Positions 44,780 to 53,658 of a DNA stretch of 64,000 nucleotides are shown here, one piece after another; position 1 is the first letter of the stretch, and each line of letters starts with the position of its first letter. The position numbers were made by a program, and so were the translations under genes. The stretch is from an uncultured Acetatifactor sp. (GTDB lineage Bacteria; Bacillota; Clostridia; Lachnospirales; Lachnospiraceae): NCBI GenBank assembly GCA_910589035.1, contig CAJUSI010000073.1, forward strand, positions 7,660-71,659. Direction: 5' to 3'. The notes under the pieces were generated by a model. The model made no database searches. It was not told where the DNA came from and saw only the letters and a program-made list of their open reading frames with translations.

Positions 44780-45793
44780 TTAATAGCAGGCATCAATGTA
44801 GTAAGGAATGGTCCCTTCCCTGATATCATCATCCGAAAAGTCGGCACTCTTAAAATAATCTTCAAAATAGAAATTCTCTTCCTCATCAAATTCACGGATT
44901 CCTCCGCAGAAATAGATGGGAGTCTTGTCGCCGTTATACATGGCTTCCATCTGCTCCTCATAGTCTGCCGGCACTTTAATCGCCATATAACACCAGTCTG
45001 TTACATCATCGTCCCCCGTCCAGATCACATAGTACAGGGCCTCGGTGTTTGTTACATCCGAATTTCTCGTATATTCTTCCATAAAGCACCCAAAATTGTC
45101 TGTCAAATCCACATATACAAACTGATTGCCGATTTCCTCCGGCGATAACTCCGTGAAATCCCGGGCATATTCCCTGGGATCTATCTTCGCCTCCTGACAG
45201 TATCCCACTGCCGTATCATAATCCCCTTCTGACAGGCAGCAGCTGATGGCCAGTCGATAAGTTTCTTCCAAAATATCATTAATCTCATCCTCATAGTCCT
45301 TATCTGCCTTCCGAAGCCCCTTCTTCAGAGTTCTGACTGCCTCCCTGCCATCGCCCTGAAGCACATAGATTTCAACGGATTTCAGATACGCTTCTCCAAG
45401 GGAAGGATCTATTTCCAGCACTTCCTCATAACAGGCAAGCGCTTCCTCATATTCTTCCTCTTCAAAAAGCTTCTCCGCAAGCCTTAAGTTCTTCTTGCAG
45501 CGATAGGTATCACTGGTAAAATAGGCCAGACATGCCATGCCGACAGCCAAAACCGCCGTCAGAACAATCGTCACTGCTATGATGCCGCCCCTGCCTTTTT
45601 TCTTTGATTCCTTTTTTCTGCCGTTGCCTTCTCCGGTCTGCTTCCCTTCACCCGCGTCCATTCCATTGTCAGACGCCGCAGAAAGGGACGGTTCACTCTT
45701 TTCGGATTTCTCTTCTTTTTTTATAGCCGCTCCGCAATAACAGCAGAATTCCGCGCCATCCATTAATTCCCTGCCGCATTTTTCACAAAACAT
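44780..45793 (-). CDS. Zinc-ribbon membrane protein with TPR-like repeats, paralogue A
   Basis: A 337-residue protein. N-terminal zinc ribbon CEKCG...CCYCG (residues 3-22), a charged Ser/Glu/Lys linker, one membrane segment (about 72-92), then TPR-like helices (LAEKLFEEEEYEEALACYEEVLEIDP, and following) and an unrecognised acidic C-terminal domain. The topology suggests a cytoplasmic zinc ribbon and an outward TPR domain. GGAGGGG precedes the start and a consensus promoter lies about 80 bp upstream. It is a clear paralogue of 52082-53119, with the same order and near-identical TPR start. The role is unknown. Confidence 0.83.
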   Translation of the reverse strand: MFCEKCGRELMDGAEFCCYCGAAIKKEEKSEKSEPSLSAASDNGMDAGEGKQTGEGNGRKKESKKKGRGGIIAVTIVLTAVLAVGMACLAYFTSDTYRCKKNLRLAEKLFEEEEYEEALACYEEVLEIDPSLGEAYLKSVEIYVLQGDGREAVRTLKKGLRKADKDYEDEINDILEETYRLAISCCLSEGDYDTAVGYCQEAKIDPREYARDFTELSPEEIGNQFVYVDLTDNFGCFMEEYTRNSDVTNTEALYYVIWTGDDDVTDWCYMAIKVPADYEEQMEAMYNGDKTPIYFCGGIREFDEEENFYFEDYFKSADFSDDDIREGTIPYYIDACY

Positions 45794-45873
45794 TCCGACC
45801 CCTCCACAATCCTTCTTCGCAGTTCAGTGCTTTCAGAGCGAAAAAAACATGAACGCTTTTTCATTCCTCCTCT

Positions 45874-45902
45874 ACTATAAACTATCCCGAACAGGCTGTC
45901 AA
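45874..45902 (-). promoter_or_regulatory. Promoter of zinc-ribbon/TPR gene A
   Basis: Minus strand TTGACA (45902-45897), a 17-bp spacer and TATAGT (45879-45874). An AGGAGG and ATG follow at once and open a 33-codon frame, but the spacing there is only 1 nt, so I do not call it a gene. Confidence 0.8.
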
Positions 45903-45978
45903 GTCCTGTCGGTTTCTCTGCAAATCCGCATTTTTCACAACATTTTACGCACACATCCGTATTATCAGTTCTTCCGCC

Positions 45979-46101
45979 TGTCAGCACTTTGCACAGAACT
46001 TCCTTTTACTGCCGCACCGGCGAATCTGTCATTTCTCAGGCATGTCAGCACTTTGCTCAGAACTCTCCTTTATAGCTGTGCAGAAAAACCTGTCATTTCC
46101 T
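45979..46101. repeat. 64-bp tandem duplication at 3' end of glycosyltransferase gene
   Basis: TGTCAGCACTTTGC starts at both 45979 and 46043, and both copies end in CTGTCATTTC. The copy at 46043-46101 includes the last codons and stop of the glycosyltransferase. The downstream copy carries the same tail with substitutions, outside the gene. Confidence 0.7.
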
Positions 46102-47212
46102 CCGCAAGTCCGCAGATTTGCTCTGCCGCGTCCCTGCTGATATGCTTCTTCTGACATTCCTCCATGGCTGCGCATACCTCTTGCCGCTCCAGAAGCCCGA
46201 ATATCTCTTCCGCATCCTTCTCCGCGGCCTCGCAGGAGACACTCATTCCATGCCTCTGAAAATAGCATGCATTGTGGGTCTCGCATCCCGGGATGGGCGG
46301 CATATGCACTAAGGGAATTCCGCTGACGGCAGCTTCCGTGGAGGACAGACCGCCGGGCTTTGTGATATACAGATCGCTTGCCCATAAGTAATCTGCCACC
46401 TGGTCCGTATGCCCTATGATCATGGCCTGCTGTCCGTATTCCTTTTCCAGCCTCCCGTACAAATCCCTGTTATTTCCGCATATTACAATCAATTCAATCT
46501 TTTCCGTACCCCGGGCATTCCTTCTCTCCCTGCCGGATACCAATAGCTCCATCAGCTTATGAATCTTTCCCGCGCCGATGCTGCCGCCGGCCATCAGGAT
46601 ATATTTCCTGTCAGGCGCAAGCCCAAGCCGGAGCCTTGCATTGTCCCGGGACTGTGCCTCCGTAAACCCCCGGCTTACGGGAATTCCAAAGGGATAAAGC
46701 TTTTCTTCCGGGATTCCTCTGTCCGAAAAATCATGGGCCAGATCCTGAGCCGGTATCACATAGGCATCGCATTCCGTCTCCTCCGTAAACGGAATACAGC
46801 AGTAATCCGTGGCAATAAAGATGGTCTTTGGAATCTTCATGCCATGCCGCTTCATGCAGGTCAGTATCTCGGCCGGAAACAGATGGGGCATCATCACGAT
46901 ATCGTAATGATTTTCTTCCAGATATCTGTGCATCCTGGAGACCATTGCCCAATTAGCATAATAAATCGGAGAACGAAAGGGAAGCTTGCGGTACAGCTCC
47001 CCCGCGCCGTAGATGGTTCCAAAGGCCTTGGGTGCCTTCTGCGCCGTGACAATATAAGTACTGTCTATCCGTTTCGCAAGATGCCCTCCGCAGAGGGTAT
47101 AGGGATTCATCATGACCGCATGATGATTTCTGCGGTTCAGTTCCTCCATAACGGCCTTCCCGGCGGAATTATGCCCGCCTCCCGTACCGCAGGAGAGTAT
47201 CAATGCTTCCAT
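46070..47212 (-). CDS. Diacylglycerol glycosyltransferase (MGDG synthase / UgtP type)
   Basis: A 380-residue GT-B enzyme of family 28. The N-terminus LILSCGTGGGHNSAGKAV is the MGDG-synthase-type acceptor loop. FIATDYCCIPF, MAGGSIGAGK and KPGGLSSTEA (nucleotide-sugar binding) follow. Such enzymes transfer hexose from a nucleotide sugar to diacylglycerol to make membrane glycolipids. No membrane helix; peripheral membrane location is expected. It overlaps plsY by 13 bp, so phospholipid and glycolipid synthesis are coupled here. AGGTAAAG lies ahead of the start. The sugar (glucose or galactose) cannot be decided. Confidence 0.87.
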   Translation of the reverse strand: MEALILSCGTGGGHNSAGKAVMEELNRRNHHAVMMNPYTLCGGHLAKRIDSTYIVTAQKAPKAFGTIYGAGELYRKLPFRSPIYYANWAMVSRMHRYLEENHYDIVMMPHLFPAEILTCMKRHGMKIPKTIFIATDYCCIPFTEETECDAYVIPAQDLAHDFSDRGIPEEKLYPFGIPVSRGFTEAQSRDNARLRLGLAPDRKYILMAGGSIGAGKIHKLMELLVSGRERRNARGTEKIELIVICGNNRDLYGRLEKEYGQQAMIIGHTDQVADYLWASDLYITKPGGLSSTEAAVSGIPLVHMPPIPGCETHNACYFQRHGMSVSCEAAEKDAEEIFGLLERQEVCAAMEECQKKHISRDAAEQICGLAEEMTGFSAQL

Positions 47213-47817
47213 AAGAGCTTTACCTCCATATCCTGCTTTTCCTCCCTGCTGAGAAGCAGTCTGCCGCAGACCGTCACGGTAATCAGAAAGAAACCGGCCT
47301 TTATGGCTTTCTCTTCACTCATGCACAGAACTGCCGCCAAAGTGCACAGGTATGTCACCAGCGTGCGGTGAAAATGAGGTGTAACCCTGATCACCGCCGA
47401 GAAAAAAATAAAAAACAATGCCAATACCGCCACAGGCTTCCAGGAAGGGAATAAGCCCAACAGGCATCCAAAGCTGACCGCTATCCCCTTTCCTCCTCTG
47501 AACTCATAAAATATGGGAAAGGCATGGCCCGCCACCGGAGCCGCAAGCACAAGGGCACTCAAAAGAGCATCGGGGTGCTTCGGCATTGCCGCATGTACAA
47601 ACAAAAATACCGGCAGAAATCCTTTCAGCAGGTCTCCTGCCAAAGTGAGAATCCCGCATCGGAATCCACCGTACATAAATGCATTTGCAGTCCCGGGATT
47701 CCGGTCCCTGCTGTGTTCAATTGCTCCTTCCTTTCGGAAAATCCCGGTAAACACCCTTGCATACAGCACACTGCCCGACAGATACCCAAATATGACATAC
47801 AACGCCGTTTCCAACAT
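47200..47817 (-). CDS. plsY: Glycerol-3-phosphate acyltransferase PlsY
   Basis: A 205-residue integral membrane acyltransferase, transferring acyl groups from acyl-phosphate to glycerol-3-phosphate as the first step of phospholipid synthesis. Family motifs: GYLSGSVLYARV, RNPGTANAFMYGG (motif near the active site), GHAFPIFYEFRGGKGIAVSFG. About five membrane segments. AGAGGAGGGAT precedes the ATG. It is slightly variant in the N-terminal motif (the usual Ser-Gly-Ser is present). Transcribed with the diacylglycerol glycosyltransferase. Confidence 0.93.
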   Translation of the reverse strand: MLETALYVIFGYLSGSVLYARVFTGIFRKEGAIEHSRDRNPGTANAFMYGGFRCGILTLAGDLLKGFLPVFLFVHAAMPKHPDALLSALVLAAPVAGHAFPIFYEFRGGKGIAVSFGCLLGLFPSWKPVAVLALFFIFFSAVIRVTPHFHRTLVTYLCTLAAVLCMSEEKAIKAGFFLITVTVCGRLLLSREEKQDMEVKLLWKH

Positions 47818-47906
47818 CGCTATATCCCTCCTCTATGGTAAAAGCGAATAAATAAGCGTACAAACAAAATTTACCATAGAAATCTAAACTGAAACGAAAC
47901 CCTGTG

Positions 47907-49349
47907 TCATACTATTTTCGGAAGCTCCACCACAAAGCAGGCTCCCCCTCTCATTTTTTCCGCCCGGACCGTTCCGCCGTGCAGCTCCACCACCCGCTTC
48001 ACAACGGCCAATCCCACCCCGCTTCCCTCGCTGCTGTGGGATTCATCCGCCTGATAAAATTTCCGGAATATCTTATCCTTTGATTCCTCCGGAATCTCCG
48101 GTCCGAAATCGATTACGGACACCAGGATGCTGTCTCCCTTATCCAGCAGCCGGATTTCAATGGTTTCCCCTTCCCCGGAAAACTTGACGGCATTGTCGAT
48201 CAGGTTGATCCAGACATGCTTCAAAAGCTCCTCTCCCGCCCGGATTACATGCTCTTCAAAGTCAAGCTTCCAGTTCAGTCCCTTCGGCGCCCATTTATGC
48301 TCCAGCACCAGAATACAGTACCTGATCTGCTCTGAAAGGTTAAATTCGGTCACATCCGTGAGAATAGTCTGATTCTCAATCCGGGCCAGGTTCAGGACAT
48401 TGGTAGCAATAGAGGAAAGCCGCAGGGATTCCGCCTCTATCACATCCAGATACTCCAGCTGCTGCTCCCTTGTCAGGTTCCCCCGCTTTAACACCTTTGC
48501 AAATCCTGCGATGGAAACGATGGGAGTCTTGAATTCATGGGAAAAATTATTCACAAAATCATTCCGCAGCACCTCCGTATTGCCCAGCTCTTCCGCCATC
48601 TTGTTAAAGCTGTCGGTCAGCTTCGCAAAAGTAGGATAGCTTGCAAGAATCCTTCCGAACTGAAGCCGTGCCTGAAAATCCCCGGAAGCCAGACGGTTGA
48701 TCTGGTTGATCAGATTATTGACCGGCTTTAAGGGAACTGCCGTAGCCGTAAACACGACGATCAATCCGATTGCAGTATCCACAACCGCCACCAGCAAAAT
48801 CACGCGCCCCGTATTGAGGTTGCCCACCCATTCCATTGTAATCACATTGGTCTGCACAAGGATAAACAACATAAGAAGCGCAAAGAGAACCGTTGCAAAC
48901 TGAATGGTAAAGAGCATAATAAATACCAGCACCACAAGCGCGAAATTATGCCTGCCCTTATGTGTATTCTCTTTTCTGTTTCCGCTTTTTTCCCTGCTCT
49001 TGTCTATGATTTTGTCGGGGCTTTCGCTTCTGTCTTTGTTTTTGTCTATGTTTCTGTGTTTGTTTTCGTCTTTGCTCTTATCCATGTCTTGGACTTTATT
49101 CCAGTCTTTTCCCGGGACTTTATTTTCTTTTTGTGTATCTGTGCTTTTAGCCTTGCTCTTATCCATTTCCGGGACTTTCTTTCCTTTTTCTATATCTTTG
49201 CCTCTGCCCTCGGCGTTCTCCAGGCTTCTGTCCCCGGCCTTTTCTTTGGCTTCGGCGTTCTCCAGGCTTCTGGCCCCGGCTTTGTTCCGGCTTATGACTT
49301 TGGCCTTTTCAGTGGCTCTGTCATTATATAAGTTTTTACCTGTATGCAT
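47907..49349 (-). CDS. Sensor histidine kinase with 130-residue charged repeat N-terminus
   Basis: A 480-residue kinase. Residues 1-130 are an extremely Lys/Asp/Glu/Asn-rich, low-complexity region with a 14-residue repeat (AGARSLENAEAKEK then AGDRSLENAEGRGK). Then come two membrane segments (about 136-165 and 183-204), HAMP, the phospho-acceptor His271 in SHEFKTP, and an ATPase domain with NLIDNAVKFS and GSGVGLAV. There is almost no extracytoplasmic loop, so it may sense within the membrane or through its cytoplasmic tail. No good ribosome binding site is near 49349, but no better ATG exists before the membrane part. It follows its regulator gene by 82 bp. Confidence 0.88.
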   Translation of the reverse strand: MHTGKNLYNDRATEKAKVISRNKAGARSLENAEAKEKAGDRSLENAEGRGKDIEKGKKVPEMDKSKAKSTDTQKENKVPGKDWNKVQDMDKSKDENKHRNIDKNKDRSESPDKIIDKSREKSGNRKENTHKGRHNFALVVLVFIMLFTIQFATVLFALLMLFILVQTNVITMEWVGNLNTGRVILLVAVVDTAIGLIVVFTATAVPLKPVNNLINQINRLASGDFQARLQFGRILASYPTFAKLTDSFNKMAEELGNTEVLRNDFVNNFSHEFKTPIVSIAGFAKVLKRGNLTREQQLEYLDVIEAESLRLSSIATNVLNLARIENQTILTDVTEFNLSEQIRYCILVLEHKWAPKGLNWKLDFEEHVIRAGEELLKHVWINLIDNAVKFSGEGETIEIRLLDKGDSILVSVIDFGPEIPEESKDKIFRKFYQADESHSSEGSGVGLAVVKRVVELHGGTVRAEKMRGGACFVVELPKIV

Positions 49350-49431
49350 GTTTTTATGTTCTGTATTACACCTTTTTTATTTATGTAATCGCGCTCCTGC
49401 CGTTCGCTCTTTTTCCCCGTATTGCCCATAT

Positions 49432-50106
49432 TTAAGCCTTTTTCACCGCCTTATAGCCAAGTCCCCTGACGGATTCTATTTCAAACTCCCCCCATCCCTC
49501 AAACCGCTTCCGCAGGCGGCCGATATGAACCGTCACAGTCTCCCATCCGGTCTCGCTCTCTGTCCCCCAGATTTCGTCCATCAGCTGAATACGGGTAAAG
49601 ATCTTGCCCGGGTAGGATAATAATTTATACAGCAGCAGGAATTCCTTCTGGGGCAGTTCCTGAACCTCCCCGCCTTTCGTCACCGTCAATGAATCATAGT
49701 CCAGGACCACGTCCCCCACCTCAATCCTGTGCTCGCTGGCAATCCGCGCTCTGCGAAGCAATGCCCTGATACGCAGCAGCATTTCCTCCTCATCGATGGG
49801 CTTTGTCATATAATCATCCGTCCCGACCAGGAATCCTTTCCGCTTGTCCGCCGGAAGCTGCCTTGCTGAGACCATCAGAATGGGCAGGTTACTATCCACA
49901 TTCCTGATTGCCTCCGTAAATTCATACCCGTCCAGTTTCGGCATCATAATATCCAGCACTACCAGGTCGATATGGTCCTGGTCCATAATCTCCAACGCTT
50001 CCTCCCCGTTCCCGGCGGTTACAACGGTATAATTCTCCGCCTCCAGAACGGTTTTGAGCAGCAGTCTGGTATTTTTATCATCGTCCACCAGCAAAATCCG
50101 AAACAT
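49432..50106 (-). CDS. OmpR-family response regulator
   Basis: A 224-residue regulator; the start at 50106 (MFRILLVDDD) has GAAGGGAAAG upstream, while the frame is open further into tandem-repeat sequence. Receiver with Asp8-10 pocket, phospho-acceptor Asp52 in VVLDIMMP and Lys in TKPID; winged-helix output ending in ESVRGLGYKAVKKA. It partners the histidine kinase encoded just downstream. Confidence 0.93.
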   Translation of the reverse strand: MFRILLVDDDKNTRLLLKTVLEAENYTVVTAGNGEEALEIMDQDHIDLVVLDIMMPKLDGYEFTEAIRNVDSNLPILMVSARQLPADKRKGFLVGTDDYMTKPIDEEEMLLRIRALLRRARIASEHRIEVGDVVLDYDSLTVTKGGEVQELPQKEFLLLYKLLSYPGKIFTRIQLMDEIWGTESETGWETVTVHIGRLRKRFEGWGEFEIESVRGLGYKAVKKA

Positions 50107-50160
50107 TCTTTCCCTTCTTCCGTAATTTACTATCCGGCATACCATATATCCCCTATAAGA

Positions 50161-50345
50161 CTGCTCTGCCGGCATATCATGGATGCCTCCGTATAGCCGC
50201 TTTATCGGCAAAGCACTATTTTCGCTACAGCACTGCTTTACCGGCATGTCACGGATTCCTCAGCAGCGCCGCTCTATCGGCAAACTGCATTTTTCTCTAT
50301 AAGCACTGCTTTATCGGCATATCATAAATCCTTCCGCTTAGTCAC
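50161..50345. repeat. Tandem repeat of about 73 bp, 2.6 copies
   Basis: Degenerate copies begin CTGCTCTGCCGGCATATCA at 50161, CTGCTTTACCGGCATGTCA at 50233 and CTGCTTTATCGGCATATCA at 50306. They fill most of the 341-bp gap between the response regulator and the MATE gene. I see no gene or terminator in that gap. Confidence 0.7.
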
Positions 50346-50447
50346 TTTGTCAGCAGCCCGCGAATATATTCCCGCTGCATTTTCCTGCATGAAAAATTAT
50401 AAGCGCTATCCCCGCAGATTGCGTGTGGAAGGCCATAGGTCTTATCC

Positions 50448-51773
50448 TCACAGATTGCAGTGCTTTTTCCAGGCGCCCGTAAAATACCGCCCCGCAAAGC
50501 AGCACACCCGGAAAATCCAATCGACAACCATGGCAATCCACACGCCCACGGCCCCCATCCCCATATGAACGCCGAACACAAGGCTCAATCCGATTCGGAA
50601 GGTGATCATGGAGAAAATTGCTATTACCATGGTAAATCTTACATCATTGCAGGCACGGAGCATATTTGGCAGTACAAAAGACGCCGGCCAGAGCAGCATT
50701 GCCAGGCCATCATGAATCATTACAAGGAGCCAGGCCAGCTGCGCAGCCTCCTCCCCCAGCCCGTAAAGCCCCAGGATGGGATGCAGGAACAGCAATATCA
50801 GGCTGTTAATCACCGCTGTAGCTCCATAGGTAATCAGCAGCAGCTTTTTCGTATAAAGGCGAACCTGCGCCAGGTCGCCTGCCCCCACGCACTGCCCTAT
50901 CACGGTAATCATGGCAAGGTTCATGCCCTGTCCCACAATACAGCCCATGCTGTCCAGGCTGTTGGCCACACCGTTCGCCGCAATCTGCGCCGTGCCGAAG
51001 CCCGCGATGATGCTCACCACAATCACCCGTCCCAGCTGAAAAATACCGTTTTCGATGCCGCTGGGAATCCCGATATAGAGAATCTTTTTGATCATTCCCC
51101 ATTCAAAACGGAACCGCCCCCTGTTCAGATGAATCAGATTGTCGGGATTTCGCAGCGCAAGGTAAAGGCAAAGCCCGGCAGCTGCCCTGGACACCAGGGA
51201 GGGCACCGCCACTCCCGCCACTCCCATCTTCAGCCCAAACACGCAGAGGGCATTGCCGCCCACATTGATGACGTTCATGAGAACGGAAACCTTCAGGGTA
51301 ATCCGGGAATTGCCCATGGACCGAAACAGCGCCGCACAGGCATTATAAACCGCCAGAAAAGGAAAGGACAGAGCTGAAATAATCAGGTAGCGGATGGCAT
51401 TTTGCATCACATCCTCCTCTATCCTTCCAAAAAAGAGATTCAGGATCAGCCTGTGCCCGGCGATAACCAGGGCGGAGATGCCCAATGTAATCAGCGCATT
51501 CACCCAGAGAAGCTGCTTTGCGGACCGGCAGGCCTCCTCCCTCCTGGACGCCCCGATAAACTGGCTGGTCACCACCGCCCCGCCGGTAGCAAGGGCTGCC
51601 AGAATGCTGATGATAAGGTTATTGAACATGTCCACCAGGGAAACCCCGGAAACCGCCGCCTCGCCCACGGAGGATATCATCATGGTATCCGCCATCCCCA
51701 CCGTGATGGCAAGTGCCTGTTCCAGAACCAGCGGTATGATCAGTTTTTTCAGGTCCTTATTGGAAAAAATCAT
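50448..51773 (-). CDS. MATE family efflux transporter
   Basis: A 441-residue MATE protein with about twelve membrane segments; N-terminal LKKLIIPLVLEQALAITVGMADTMM and two-fold pseudo-symmetry. It resembles the DinF/NorM-like branch and differs clearly from the MATE gene at 6.7 kb. Substrate unknown. Upstream lies the 165-bp inverted-repeat element; downstream, a tandem repeat array. Confidence 0.92.
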   Translation of the reverse strand: MIFSNKDLKKLIIPLVLEQALAITVGMADTMMISSVGEAAVSGVSLVDMFNNLIISILAALATGGAVVTSQFIGASRREEACRSAKQLLWVNALITLGISALVIAGHRLILNLFFGRIEEDVMQNAIRYLIISALSFPFLAVYNACAALFRSMGNSRITLKVSVLMNVINVGGNALCVFGLKMGVAGVAVPSLVSRAAAGLCLYLALRNPDNLIHLNRGRFRFEWGMIKKILYIGIPSGIENGIFQLGRVIVVSIIAGFGTAQIAANGVANSLDSMGCIVGQGMNLAMITVIGQCVGAGDLAQVRLYTKKLLLITYGATAVINSLILLFLHPILGLYGLGEEAAQLAWLLVMIHDGLAMLLWPASFVLPNMLRACNDVRFTMVIAIFSMITFRIGLSLVFGVHMGMGAVGVWIAMVVDWIFRVCCFAGRYFTGAWKKHCNL

Positions 51774-51844
51774 GACTGCCTTCTCTTATTTTCTGTATCT
51801 TCCATATCTTCTGCCTATGATAAATATTTCCAGATGACTATATA

Positions 51845-52009
51845 CTAGTATGACCCTCACCAATTACCACTATGTTTCACGAAGGATAAATTTTCGGCCT
51901 GCTAGGCGGAGGAGGGAGGCGATGCGGTGGGCACGCCTGCCGACGACAACGACGCAGACGGAAATTTAAACAAGTGAAACATGTGGTTAATTGGTGTGGG
52001 GCATACTAG
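51845..52009. mobile_element. 165-bp long-hairpin element (MITE-like)
   Basis: The 36-bp ends 51845-51880 (CTAGTATGACCCTCACCAAT...) and 51974-52009 (...ATTGGTGTGGGGCATACTAG) are inverted repeats with about four differences; the interior also pairs in part (AAATTT near 51890 and 51963). The GC-rich centre has no open frame. It may be a miniature inverted-repeat transposable element or a structured RNA gene; no transposase is nearby. It fills the gap between the MATE gene and the zinc-ribbon gene. Confidence 0.6.
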
Positions 52010-52081
52010 GCTCAGCCGGATGCCCCGCTTTGCACTGACATATAATCTGACAATGCTTTTTATCACAGTGGTACCTATCCT

Positions 52082-53119
52082 TTAATTCATCTGCTTTTTG
52101 AATGTCATGCTCGCGGTAACGCCATCTGCCTCCTCGCTCATGGTGATGACGCCTCCCTCCAGAATAGCCGAAATACTCTCTCCGTCCTCAGTGACCAGGG
52201 TCATGGCACTGCCGGAAACCTCATAGATTCCCTCCATAACCAGGGAAGAATCCAGGTCGGACAGATCAAAGAAAAATTTCCCGTCGGCTCTCAGCTCCAG
52301 ATCTACTTTCAGATCGTCTATAGACATTTCCATACTGGAAGCCAGATCCGCCAGATTTACCGACATGCCCGCCATCTCAACGGACTGCAGCTTATAGCTT
52401 CCCGTAACCCCGAACGCATAGACCTCTTCCTGTTTCTGCTGCAGTTTACGCCGGAAGGATGCATCCTCTATCTCCTCGATGCCCTCCTGCGCAAGAGAAG
52501 ATACCCTTTCATAATTCCCCTGCTCCATATATCCGTCCGCCGCGGCCAGGTACGCATCCATCAGCTTCTCTTCCAACTCTTCTCTGGCCTCCCTGTCGCT
52601 GCGGACTTTCTTCAGGCCCTTTCGCAATATGGCCAGCGCCTCCTCATAGTTCTCCTCCACCAGATGGACATCGGCGGCCCCCAGGTAGGCATCCGTCAGA
52701 GTATTATCGATTTTCAGTACATCCTCATAACAGGACAGTGCCTCCTCATAGTCCTCGTCCTCAAAATATTTCTCCGCCAGCTTCATGTTTTTACTGCAGG
52801 CATAGCTGTCGCCGGTAAAATACAGGATACAGCCTGCGCCCACGGCAATGACAAGCAGTGCCGCAACGGCAATGCCTATGACGGCGCCCTTCTTCTTTTT
52901 CGCTCCGTCCGGTTTCGGTTCATTGGATTTTGTCTCATTGGGTTTTGCAGCGCCGGGAATTGTATCCTGCTTTTCGCTGCCGCCTCCCACAGGTGCTGTC
53001 ACAGGTATTTCCCAGATCATTTCAGCTTTCGGCTTGGCCTCTGCACTCTGCTTTGTCCCGCAATAAGAACAAAATGTCTGTCCATCCTTAATTTCTTTTC
53101 CGCATTTGTAGCAAAACAT
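52082..53119 (-). CDS. Zinc-ribbon membrane protein with TPR-like repeats, paralogue B
   Basis: A 345-residue protein: zinc ribbon CYKCG...CSYCG (residues 3-21), a Pro/Lys/Asn-rich linker, one membrane segment (about 80-103), then TPR-like repeats beginning LAEKYFEDEDYEEALSCYEDVLKID. The beta-rich C-terminal domain (about 240-345, with GSYKLQSVEMAGM and GKFFFDLS) resembles small extracytoplasmic lipocalin-like or DUF-type domains. GAGGAGGGAT precedes the start. Paralogous to 44780-45793 in the first two thirds only, so the C-terminal domains have been exchanged. Confidence 0.83.
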   Translation of the reverse strand: MFCYKCGKEIKDGQTFCSYCGTKQSAEAKPKAEMIWEIPVTAPVGGGSEKQDTIPGAAKPNETKSNEPKPDGAKKKKGAVIGIAVAALLVIAVGAGCILYFTGDSYACSKNMKLAEKYFEDEDYEEALSCYEDVLKIDNTLTDAYLGAADVHLVEENYEEALAILRKGLKKVRSDREAREELEEKLMDAYLAAADGYMEQGNYERVSSLAQEGIEEIEDASFRRKLQQKQEEVYAFGVTGSYKLQSVEMAGMSVNLADLASSMEMSIDDLKVDLELRADGKFFFDLSDLDSSLVMEGIYEVSGSAMTLVTEDGESISAILEGGVITMSEEADGVTASMTFKKQMN

Positions 53120-53608
53120 TGTATATCCCTCCTCTTTTTATGTATAATTTACCCTCTCGGACTCTCTCTCCCGCTTTCTGCAGAGCTTTCCGGAAACCTT
53201 TTCATCGGTCCCCTCAATTCCTGCTCCCGGATTTATCAGAGCCCTGATTTTGCTGTCAGGATTCCGGGAACCTTTTATAAGACTTTGTTTCCGGCCGCCC
53301 CGATACCTTCCGTCCCTCCGCCTCCTGTATATTTCTCCTTTCTCTATCCTACTATGTCCGGACAGCTTTCGCAAGCCCGTATTTTTTATCTCAGCTCATT
53401 TCTTTCATCCATTTTGCTCCGGTTCCTTGCCGTACTCTCCTCATTCCGGTGAAGCCGGAGACGGAATTTGCCCATCTGCGCCGGAAATTACGGATATTAC
53501 GGGGATATTTCCCAATCGGGCAGGGGAATGTCCTTCTCCGTCGCCCGCCGCGCGGCACCCATGCCGCATTAACGGCAAATTCCCTCATGCGGGCCTGCTC
53601 ATAAAACA
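53120..53608. other. Non-coding gap
   Basis: Pyrimidine-rich on the plus strand. Open frames on both strands lack ribosome binding sites and recognisable products. It contains the leader of 52082-53119 (a TATACA-like -10 about 35 bp upstream, no clear -35). I see nothing else. Confidence 0.4.
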
Positions 53609-53640
53609 CGGGCAGCCCCTCTCAGAAAGGGGACTGCCCG
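53609..53640 (-). terminator. Terminator of zinc-ribbon gene C
   Basis: Minus strand CGGGCAGTCCCCT and AGGGGCTGCCCG form a strong 12-bp stem with one bulge, followed by TGTTTTA. It lies 19 bp past the stop of 53659-54408. Confidence 0.85.
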
Positions 53641-53658
53641 CCGGCTTATCTATAAAAT

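Noticed and set aside
45775..45873. A 33-codon minus-strand frame just after the promoter at 45.9 kb
   Set aside because: AGGAGG is only 1 nt from its ATG and the frame overlaps the ribosome binding site and start of the zinc-ribbon gene; it is probably leader sequence.
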